From positions 62,001 through 126,000 of the forward strand of contig JASAMV010001056.1 of the NCBI GenBank assembly GCA_030248065.1: a stretch of DNA of 64,000 nt. The letters run 5' to 3'. Below are positions 49,321 through 59,200 of this stretch, one piece after another (position 1 is the first letter of the stretch; each line of letters opens with the position of its first letter). The position numbers and the translations under genes are program-made. This stretch comes from Rhynchonema sp. JSB1_4. Taxonomy: Eukaryota > Nematoda > Chromadorea > Monhysterida > Xyalidae. Below the pieces are notes generated by a model, which ran no database searches, had not been told where the DNA came from, and worked only from the letters and a program-made list of their open reading frames with translations.

Positions 49321-52300
49321 TTATCTGATTTGATCGAGCGGTCGATTGAAGCCACCTTTTCGATTCATGTATTGTCTGTACTTGCGCGCTTTGAATATGA
49401 GCACATTTCCGTCCTGGTTGCCCTTCACGTGTTTGTTCTGCAACAAACAACGACCAGATTCAGTTTCGTTCGAACAAATGCCAGAAAAAAACGTCGACAA
49501 CAATAGAAAAGCTATCACATAAGAAAAAACCTAAACGAGACCGACCTTTGTTGTGTCGAATCCTCCAAATCCCATCAATTTGGCCATATCCTGCATACTT
49601 TGCTCATCGTCATTGACGAAATCATCGATCGTCGGCGCTGGCGCTGCAGGAACTGAAAATTGAAAAAATAATGATCAGATGAGACAAATATAATTAACTC
49701 AAATCAGATCTGTTCGTCTGAGGATGAGGGAGGTGCATGAAACTGATGCCAGGCTTATCATCGAAATCAAAATGTCTCGTTCGGGCCGGGCACAGACACA
49801 ACCCTTATTACCAAATTCAGGAGCGCTCCTGCTACGTTATGTTCATCTCAAATAGAGTTCATACAAATTAAAACACAAGCCCTACTTCAGAGGCGCGCAG
49901 CGGAAATAGATGATGACTAGTTCCAGGGCGCCGACGTCAATACACAGCTCAGGCCGAAAAGCTTCATCCAGAAAACGCAAGCTTCGATATGAATCACTAT
50001 GACCAACCAACCTGGCTTTTCCTTCTTTTCATGCGGCCGGCTCGATGATGATGTCGATTCGCCGTCTTTCCGATCGCGATCGCTGCGATGGCGGTCTCGA
50101 TCTCTGAAAGACGACGGTGTGAATGAATGACACATCGCACAACGTTATTCAATCTCGAATAAAACAGACAGTCTTCATTCGGCACTGCTTGAATGAAGGT
50201 CCTTGATATAAATAGTGAGGGTGAGAAAAACCGGAGGCAGTGGTGTCTGTCAATCGGACCAGGTTTGGCGGGCGCTACCCGCAACCCCCGACAGGTCGGA
50301 GCGGCCCAGCGTGGGCTGCGAAGTCCGGCTTTCTGATGACTTTTTAGTTTGTGCTGAGAGAGAAGCAAGGTGTTTGACACAAAATGACTGCTCCAAGCTA
50401 ACAAAATCGCAAATAAGATCAAATCCAGCGCCAAATCCTTACAAAAACCGCGGTTTTTGATGAAAAAAATTTTCTTGACCTTGTGCAATGTTGGGGCGGG
50501 AAGTCCGGCCCGGGGTCTCGGCTATGAAAAAGAGACAGTGCGGGCCGGAAAATCCGGCTAGGCCGATTGGTACCTCTGTGAACGGGGCGTGAATATTGTG
50601 GAATATTTTTATGCAAAAAATTTTCGCACCAAAAAATTGCTTAAAAATATGAGAAAAAGTTGGACCGAAAACAATCTGGCCGGGACGCCTTTTTTCAGAG
50701 TCGGGCCAGGCCGGGCCGCGGATCGATGCCAGTACCTCCACCTCTTCGGCCGGGACCGGGCCATCAAGGAAAAATGAAAAAATACGGTGTTTTTTCCGCC
50801 TGCACAGTGTAGTTCCTGGGGGGGAGGGGGGTCCCCCCCCTCGGGTACGTCTGTTCCCCCTCCATGGTACGCCTGCCCCACTGTTCCCCCTCCGGGTACG
50901 TCTGATCCCCCAATTTTTACCTAAAATAGGCAAATTTAGGCCTAAAATAGGCATTTTTTGGCCTAAAATGGGTGATTTTTAGGTCAATGATGTCAAAAGT
51001 CGCCAATATACCCTTTTTATGGAGAATTTTTTCCAAAAAGGGGCAAAAATGAGCCAAATTTTCGACCTCAAAAAATGACTTTTCTCCAGGTTTGGGAACT
51101 CCCCCCCGTCCGGTTGCGGGTGCCTCCCCCCCCCCCTTCCCCCCCAGGTGGGTACGTCTGTTCCCCCTCCGAAAAAAGGGGGGTACCGCCTGTTCCCCCT
51201 CCGGACCAGGAACTACACTGCGCCTGCATAATTTCGTATCACTCAATCCGCACCACCCACCTGTCCCTATCATGTCGATCCCTATCCCGGTGTCGATGCG
51301 ATGGCGATGTGCCGCGTCTTCGATCCCGATCTCTCGGCGAACGCGATCGGGTGCGACGACGCTCACGCGAATGCGAACGACGTCGACGATCGCTGCGATC
51401 TGGGGGAAATTGAGGCAAATGGGCATCAAACAATTGACTTTCAGAGCTTGGTTTTTCGTTTGGCTACCCAAAAATTAATGAAGTTGAAATGACAGACAAG
51501 CAAACTACCTAAGCTAACTAACATCGAGACGATCTACTCGGCGACCAGGCCATTTCGCTCAGTTTGTTGGAATGTTCTGACAAATAAAAACGCACAGCTC
51601 AACAGTACTCGACAAGTTATCCAGCGAAAGATTGAATTTAATACCCAACGAAACACTGCCGTGAACAAACATAGCAAATCAGAGGTCGCAATCGGGCCGC
51701 GATTTGGGCTTTTGGTTCGGACCGGGCCGGAGATTTGGAGGATCTGAGCTTCTGAACTGACTTATTTTACTCAAAGAATGCCGTAAAAACCTAAATACTG
51801 CACCCCGGACTAGAGCCCCCCAAAAAGGGGTCAGTGAATGCCCCCTGCCCCCCTTCTATTTAGGTTTTCACGGTAGTGACTTTTTGTCAAAGATACTAAA
51901 ATTTCTGACGGGTTCGGCAAGTAGTAAGTGATCAGTCCTTTCCTTGTCCATCTGATAACAAATTTTTCATTGAAATTGAAAGCAATCAGAGGCAGTGGTG
52001 TAGCTACCCAGGCGGGGCGGCAACCTACTGTACCACCCAAAATGCGGGGCGGGGCGGCAACCTACCTACTGTACCAGCCGAGCGGGGGGGGGTCGTACCA
52101 CTTGGGGGGGTCATCTGGAAACCGAAATTTTTTATGTCTAAATACTGAAGAAAATGTGGCCTAAAACACTAATTTCGCGCGCAGCGCGCGATTTTTCGCC
52201 TATTTACAGACAAATATGCTAATTTTATGCAATTTTAAGCCAAAAAATGAATGTTTTGGGTGAAAAGTTAGGTGGGGCGGCAACCTACCTGCTGTACCAG

Positions 52301-53668
52301 GGGAGGGGCGGCAACCCACCTACTGTACCAGGCGAGGGGCGGCAACCTACCTACTGTACCTTGGGGGGAGGACCAGTGTTGGAGGTACTCTGGAGGGGGG
52401 ATACCTACTGTACCGCGCTCGGAGAGGGGGGGATCCCTACGGTACCAGCGCCGAGGGCCTGGGGGGCGGGATATGGACCTAGGGGGGGGGGTTTGGGGGG
52501 GGGGGGGGGGGTGAGGTTTTGGGGTGAAAATTTTCAATGTTTTTATTATGTGTGGAATCGTGTGAAAACGTAGTATTTGCGCGCGTAGCGCGCGAATTTT
52601 GGGTAATTTGAGGCAAAATCCACTGATTTTACACTAATTTTGGCCATTTTGGTCAAAAATTGGCACTTTTGGGGCAAAATGGGGGGGGGATACCTACTGT
52701 ACCGGGGTGAAAATCGGGGGGGATACCTACTGTACCATGCCAAACATCGGGGGGGATACCTACTGTACCAGGCGAGGGGGATACCTACTGTACTGGGGGG
52801 GGCTACCCCCCCCACCCCCCCCCCACCCACCTCCAACACTGGGGAGGACCCCCCCCCCCCCCCCCCCCCCCCTCCCAGCCACACCATTGATCAGAGGTCG
52901 CAATCGCGCCGGGCTGGGCCGCGATTTTGGGGTTTTGGTTCGGGCGGAGATTTGGAGGATGGTGCCCGGCCCGAGGCTTCTGAAGTGACTTATTTTACTG
53001 AAAGAATGGTCATTTTATGCCAAAAAATACCAAAATTTCTGACCGATTCGGCAAATAAGTTATCAGTACTTGCCTATCTGACAACTTTTTCATCGAATGA
53101 AACCAATCACAATCACTTTTCCAATAAAAAAATAGGTTCAGAAAAATTGCAAAAATTGTGACCAAAATCGGGTAATAAAAATGTGACCCAAAAAAATCGG
53201 GCCGGGCCGGGCCGCGTTTTGGCCATCTCGGGCCAGGGCCGGCCCGATTGCGACCTCTGAAAGCAACCATTTTTCCACCAAATAATAGGTTCAGAAAATC
53301 GCAAAAATTAGACAAAAATCGGGCAAAAACCTGACCAAAAAATCGGTCCGGGCTGGGCCGCGCCGAGCTTTTTGACCACCTCGCTCCAGGCCGGGCCGGG
53401 TGCCCGATTGCGACCTCGTAACAAATCAAAAACAAAATTCTCTGACGTGGCAAATGGCGTGAAGAAAAGACAACGGATCCACGTGATTAGGATTACGTGG
53501 CTGCTCACAGCCAATCAGATAAGAGAACGTCAGTGATTACAGTAACTCTCAACCAATCAGCGCTGGAAAGCCAAACTAGTGCAAATGTGCGGTCTCAGCA
53601 CGAAGTTTGCAAAAGTGGGTTACGGTAGCTTGGAGCTCACCTCTTGAGCGGCTTCGACTGCGCGGCAT
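49321..53668 (-). CDS. SNRNP27: U4/U6.U5 tri-snRNP 27 kDa protein
   Basis: Five exons encode 160 codons: 53668-53641, 51399-51261, 50103-50012, 49652-49546 and 49437-49321. The N-terminal two thirds are Arg/Ser/Asp-rich repeats (MPRSRSRSR, RRRSHSRERRRTRSRSPRD, RDRDRHRSDRDR). The C-terminal part is the conserved SNRNP27 module: MAKLMGFGGFDTTK, then KARKYRQYMNRKGGFNRPLD before the stop. Length and layout match the human 155-residue protein. It is a component of the U4/U6.U5 tri-snRNP in the nucleus, and the C. elegans homologue affects 5' splice-site choice. Introns 1 and 2 are filled by nested hAT-like and GC-rich elements. The helicase gene follows on the same strand. Confidence 0.92.
50480..50760. 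repeat. GC-rich CCGGGCC family fragment
   Basis: Blocks such as AAGTCCGGCCCGGG, GTGCGGGCCGG and CGGGCCAGGCCGGGCC flank an AT-rich part containing ACCAAAAAATTGCTTAAAAATATG. That AT-rich part is similar to the foldback core around 6825-6850, so both belong to one family. Confidence 0.55.
50805..51220. mobile_element. 416-bp hAT-like MITE
   Basis: The ends CAGTGTAGTTCCTGG and CCAGGAACTACACTG are perfect 15-bp inverted repeats. The 8-bp duplication CGCCTGCA lies outside both (50797-50804 and 51221-51228). The interior is G-runs and the words GGTACGTCTGTTCCCCCTCC and AAAATAGGC. Its right edge is 40 bases from an SNRNP27 exon. Confidence 0.9.
51681..51986. repeat. CAGAGGTCGCAATCGGGCC family, first copy
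   Basis: It begins CAGAGGTCGCAATCGGGCCG and continues with GAGATTTGGAGGAT, GACTTATTTTACT and TTCTGAC(C/G)G(A/G)TTCGGCAA. The same order of phrases occurs at 52898-53105. Confidence 0.6.
51987..53262. mobile_element. CAGAGG...CCTCTG GC-rich element split by a hAT insertion
   Basis: CAGAGG at 51987 and CCTCTG at 53257-53262 are the ends. Just outside lie AAAGCAAT and AAAGCAAC, a near-perfect 8-bp duplication. The element is interrupted by 51993-52889, whose own target duplication (ATCAGAGG) copies this element's end. Inner words are GGGCCGGGCC. Confidence 0.65.
51993..52889. mobile_element. 897-bp hAT-like element, CTACTGTACCAG words
   Basis: The ends are CAGTGGTGTAGCTACCC and the inverted CAGCCACACCATTG. 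The 8-bp duplication ATCAGAGG is exact (51985-51992 and 52890-52897). The interior repeats GGGGCGGCAACCTACCTA with CTGTACCAGG, GATACCTACTGTACC and long G and C runs. No transposase is present. Confidence 0.85.
53280..53420. repeat. GC-rich CGGGCC family fragment
   Basis: AATCGGTCCGGGCTGGGCC and GCCCGATTGCGACCTC mark another partial copy with a CAGAGGTCGC-type end in inverted orientation. Confidence 0.5.
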
Positions 53669-54025
53669 CTTCGGCAACGAAGGACAGAATGTGGGATCTG
53701 GGATGGGAGCGGAGTCAACAAAAGTTGCTTTATTTTCAGGCTTCAATATCATGAACTGCCGATTCGATTCGATGCGATGACTCGCAAAAGCACTGATTGA
53801 AGCTGGCTGTGTTGATTTCACGTCCTCGACAGGTTCGGCTTTTGAGTTTGTCGCGTTTCTTCTGCGTCACTCTCTGAAATGTGACTTGGAAATTTGCAAG
53901 TTTATTGGAGGGAGCCTCCCTCCCTCAGGGAGGGAAATGAGATTTATGTGCGAATGACCCTGCACAATTTGAGTGAAGCTGAGAATCGCGGTGAGCAATG
54001 TTGGAGGTTAGGTATCCCCCTCGCC

Positions 54026-54849
54026 CAGTGGTGTGGCTACCCAGGCGGGGCGGCAACCTACTGTACCACCCAAAATGCGGGGCGGCAACCTACCTACTGT
54101 ACCAGCCGAGCTAGGGTGGGGGGTCGTACCACTTGGGGGGGGGTCATCTGGAAACCGAAATTTTTTATGTCTAAATACTGAAGAAAATGTGGCCTAAAAC
54201 ACTAATTACGCGCGCAGCGCGCGATTTTTCGCCTATTTGCAGACAAATATGCTAATTTTATGCAATTTTAAGCCAAAAATGAATGTTTTGGGTGAAAAGT
54301 TAGGTGGGGCGGCAACCTACCTACTGTACCAGGGGAGGGGCGGCAACCTACCTACTGTACCAGGCGAGGGGCGGCAACCTACCTACTGTACCTTGGGGGG
54401 GGACCCAATGGTGTGGCTGGGGGGGGGGGGGGGGGGTGTGGGGGGTCCCCCCAAGGTACAGTAGGTAGGTTGCCGCCCCTCGCCTGGTACAGTAGGTAGG
54501 TTGCCGCCCCTCGCCTGGTACAGTAGGTAGGTTGCCGCCCCTCCCCTGGTACAGTAGGTAGGTTGCCGCCCCACCTAACTTTTCACCCAAAACATTCATT
54601 TTTGGCTTAAAATTGCATAAAATTAGCATATTTGTCTGTAAATAGGCGAAAAATCGCGCGCTGCGCGCGAAATTAGTGTTTTAGGCCACATTTTCTTCAG
54701 TATTTAGACATAAAAAATTTCGGTTTCCAGATGACCCCCCCCCAGTGGTACGACCCCCCCCCTAGCTCGGCTGGTACAGTAGGTAGGTTGCCGCCCCGCA
54801 TTTTGGGTGGTACAGTAGGTTGCCGCCCCGCCTGGGTAGCTACACCACT

Positions 54850-54881
<32 letters not shown>

Positions 54882-54894
54882 AGCCACACCATTG
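54026..54894. mobile_element. 869-bp palindromic hAT-like element
   Basis: The ends are CAGTGGTGTGGCTACCCAGG and the inverted ...CAGCCACACCATTG, with an exact 8-bp duplication CCCTCGCC outside (54018-54025 and 54895-54902). The first 390 bases are repeated in reverse complement across a centre near 54436, including CTAATTTTATGCAATTTTAA and the CTACTGTACC array. It is a full-length inverted dimer of the arm found at 51993-52360. Confidence 0.85.
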
Positions 54895-54904
54895 CCCTCG
54901 CCTA

Positions 54905-55357
54905 GGCATGGGCACAATACCCAATACCCACACCCTATTCCACCCACCCAATATCTGGTATTGGGTGTGGTATGGGGTACCCAATACCTGGTATTGGTAT
55001 TGGGTGGGTGCGATTCCATTTAGGCAATAACAAAATGACCCATAATTTGTCTAATTTTTTCTAGTTTTTTCCTCAAATGGATGGTTTATGATTAGAAATT
55101 CTTTCGAGTGTCCATACCTGACAACTGAACTTGTTTCTCAAATAATATAAAAGCACTTTCATCATCATTTTAAACGACCAAAAAGTCAAAATTTTTCCAG
55201 ATAACCTTCAACTTTGGTATTGGGTCAGGTATTGGGTATTGGGTGCCACGCCTGGTATTGGGTGGGTCTGCTCAGCTGGTATTGGGTATTGAGTATTGGG
55301 TCAGAGGCCAGGTATTGGGTATTGGGTGGGCCTAAACATCGGTATTGTGCCCATGCC
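54905..55357. mobile_element. 453-bp element of GGTATTGGGT words, TA target duplication
   Basis: The ends GGCATGGGCACAATACC and GGTATTGTGCCCATGCC are perfect 17-bp inverted repeats with TA outside both (54903-54904 and 55358-55359). Both end blocks repeat TATTGGGTATTGGG; the centre is AT-rich. It has inserted next to the hAT target duplication. Confidence 0.9.
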
Positions 55358-55359
55358 TA

Positions 55360-55920
55360 CCCTCGCCTGGTACAGAAGGTATCCCCCGATGTTTTTCATG
55401 GTACAGCAGGTATCCCCCGATTTTCACGCCGGTACAGTAGGTAGGTATCCCCCCGATTTTGCCCCAAAAGTGCCAATTTTTGACCAAAATAGCCTAAATT
55501 AGTGTAAAATCAATGGTTTTTACCTGGGGGGAGGTCCCTCTCGGCGCCGTATATCGGCAATCCATCGGCTCATGGCACTTTTCATACACAGCGCATGCAG
55601 CAGCACACGCCATTTTCTAAATAAAGTATACACTTTGAGCGAGTGTCATACTTTGATGACCGCTTTTTAATTTACTCTGTTTTCATTAGCTGCTTGACAT
55701 AACCCATCTCTGCACTGTTGCAAATTTTGGAGATGTTTCAACGGTTAACTGCAGAGAATATTTGTTCAGCAATATTTAGACCTAAAAATTTTGTTCCCCC
55801 TCCTAGCTCGGCCGGTACAGTAGGTAGGTTGCCGCCCCACATTTTTGGTGGGACAATAGGTTGCCGCCCCGCCTGGGTAGCTACACCACTGGTCCGCTAT
55901 CTCCCCCTCTGACCAGGAGG
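55360..55920. repeat. fragments of the CTACTGTACC hAT family
   Basis: Inverted copies of GGTACAGTAGGTAGGTTGCC and GGTACAGCAGGTATCCCCCG occur at 55370-55450 and 55812-55890, ending in GTAGCTACACCACTGG. Between them (55530-55790) I see no feature. Confidence 0.6.
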
Positions 55921-56214
55921 AACCACACTGGAAGGCCTTGCGGTAACCTTGCAAAAATTATCAGAGCAATGAAACGAGGCAGCTGCTGATTTGAGGCAGA
56001 AACGAAAATTTGAATGTTTCACCAGGCGTTGCTATGCCGGCAGGCAGCCAGCGTGGGTCCGGGATTTTGAGTTTGAACATTGTGACTTGTGGCTTGTAAA
56101 ATAATTTCGACGCAGAATTTCCAGACGATATTTGCTTGGGCTAATACGTAATTGTCCAGCTTTCAGTTTTCGTTCCTTTTCGTCTTGTGTTCACAAGTCT
56201 TCAAATTTGACGCA

Positions 56215-59200
56215 ATGAGCACGCGTAAAAACGGCCGCAGCAAGACGCGATCATCGGACAAAAATTGTTATTGGTTGGTCAGACGATTTTTGTCTACTTC
56301 CTCAAACATTGCGTTGCGTTCAAACATTGAAGAATTTTTACCACCTGCGAAAAATCGGCTCAGTAATATAACTCAACCCTGAATTTTAGATGACCGTGCC
56401 TTTAATTTCAGTCGTGATAAGCGCAAGCTCGATCAATGTGAGTTGTTCTGCAGTACGTGCGAGACATGGTTTCACCAGCAGTGCTTGAAAGACATGCCGA
56501 ATTTGTAAGTTTGAATCATTTTCAGATTGTTTTAGAAATTCCTTAATTTGCTGATCAAAGTTGAGCAAATTTCACGACTCACCGTACAATTTAATTTTCA
56601 GTTTCGGTCTCAAATTCATGGTCTGCTACGTTTTCACGTGCAAAAACTGCAGCCAAACCGGTCACGAAACGTGGGTGGTGAAACAGACACGTGAGTTTTT
56701 TAAAAAAATTATCTTGCCCGTTTTGATCGCGTCACACTGCTTGTGAAATTGATAATTTTTTGTCGAATAATCGTTCCAGATTTCTCACACATGCTCATAA
56801 CGGCACTGGCAAACATGACAGCGGACAGGCAGAAGAATAACAATTCAAATCGAATGTTCTCCATGAAAAAGGTTCATATCTTTTCCTGAAATTTTATTCA
56901 AAAACAATTTGACAAGCATACCTGTTGCAAAACGTTGCAGGAAGTGATTCCGTACTTTGAGAAGAACTGGGAATTGCTCACATCACAGCAACGACGTGTG
57001 AAGAACACTTGGCACCAAGCGTTACAGCGTGTTGCGGTTGGTTGCGATTTGCTTTTCTTTTGTCACTAATATTGGCGGTAGTAGCCCACAATGGTCAAGA
57101 TCTGTTGCGGTTGAAGCATGAGCGAACTTCGCTTTTGATTTGAGTCAATTGTTGTCCGTGTGTTGAAGATAACGCCAAATTTACATAACTAATTTGAGAA
57201 TTGTACAGTATTTGAGAGCAATAAAACTGTTCTGAAGGGGCTTAGCCGTCACAATAAGTATAATTATCAGAAGAAACTGACAAACCTTGTTTTTTCCAAT
57301 TTTAGCAAAAAGAGACCGATATATTCACGTGCAAAGGCGGTGAAAACGACGGGGACGACGTCGAAGTGTGTCTGACTGAACCGGACCTGTCGAAATTGGG
57401 ACCGAATCATGAGGTTTGTTTTGGAATTTTGTAGCATACAGTCGTCCCTCTTTATAGTGACTTTCTTTATGGTGGAACCCTTCATGTAGTGGGTATTTTT
57501 CCACGCTATTTTGGTCCCCGATCTGCCGTTAACGTCGTAACTTTCACGGTATGTATATGCACATGCTCAGACCTGCACACGGATACGTTTGATTCGTGAA
57601 AACCTCGTTTCCAAAATCCGATAACGTGTCCAAATTCGGCGGATACGTCTGTTTTTCGAGAGGAAAAATTTCTGAAGCCCCCTAAATTTGTGACGCGCTC
57701 AAATCTACAACGTATCCTGAAATTGGCCCCATGCGGGTGTGCTTGTACCCATTGGACTGGGCACTTTTTATAGTAACGGAATATGGCCGGATTCGGCCAT
57801 GTCACCATATAGAAAGATACTGGACATGTATTTGGCCGAGTGGCGTAAATTTGCGAAAATTTAAGCATTTTTCAGTTCCTAAAAATCCTGAATCGTCGTC
57901 CGCAAGCGAGTGGCGGCCAAGATACGGCGGCGGTGGATACGAAAAGTTCCGATCCAAGCGAAGGACCCAAAACACGCGGTGCAAAACGAAAGGCCGAGAC
58001 GCAGGTCACCAGCGCGACGACAGTGAAAAAGTCAAAAACGTGAGTTCGTTGGCATTTACCACAAGTTCAAGTCCGTTCAAAATCTTGCCTCACGCACGGT
58101 TTTCTTGGTTGGTACATTGATTGTGCTGCGCTTTCAGTGCGAAACCAGGAGAGTCCTGTTTCTATTCTTGCCTAGTTTGTCATCATCAGGTTGTCTTTTG
58201 GTACGCCACTCGTTCGTGAAATTAATATAAAAGGAAGGAGCGAACGAAAATTCAGCTGAGAAAATGTTTTGCGTCGGCCATTAGTCGCGCCTTTTGTCGG
58301 CTTGCGTTGATAATCGTTAGTTAGTTTATAGCGTCGACATCCACTCAAATACATAAATAAGAAGATTAAGTGAAAGAAGCATAATTACAAGACCGGGTGT
58401 GGAGTTTACGGACATGAAAATAAATACAAAACAGGGTGTGCAAGTTACGGGAATGAAAAATAAATACAGAACCAGGACAGGGAAGGGTGAGAAGGTGGAC
58501 GAAATCACGGACAGACAGACACAGACAACATGCAATCAGAAATTAAATGTACGCAGGCAGAGCCACAACAATGTACAACGGTGCAATACCGGACGGTGCG
58601 GAATACTGTGACATAAAATCCGAAAGCAATCTGTTAGATCGTCCATCTTTGTGTCCGTAGCGCATCTTTTTCCGCGGTGGCCAGCCGCTCAGGAGGACCA
58701 TCGCCCCTTCCCACATTGTCCTTGCAGGCCAGTAGTCCAATGTGGTGCCACTCGGGGCTCCGGCTTGCGCATGGTTCCATTGGTCGGGAAAAGTTTTCGG
58801 CGAATTCGGCCGGCGCTGCCATTTGCCACAGCGGCAGCGTCGTTGCTCGGGCGCCACCACGGGAAGGTATTCGCCTCGGCCCCGTTGATAATCGTGATTC
58901 AAACGTCAGTTTAATAAAATACCCGTGCACGAATGAATAAAACAAAATGCGAATGCGCATTCAAATATAGTGTTTGTACCAAATAGAGGGAACGCCAAAC
59001 ACTCAGGACGACGGACTACACGTCGACCAAAGTGAACGGCTCCGGTCTGGTCGTTGATCACCCATTCAATCGTGACGATTATCGATACTATTTGGTGGAG
59101 GAGGACGACCACGCACCGTTCAGGTGAGCGTGATTTGATTTGCGGGGATAAAGTCGATAAAAAAGAATGTTTCTCTGCTCCGCCGTGTGTGTGTGTGTGT

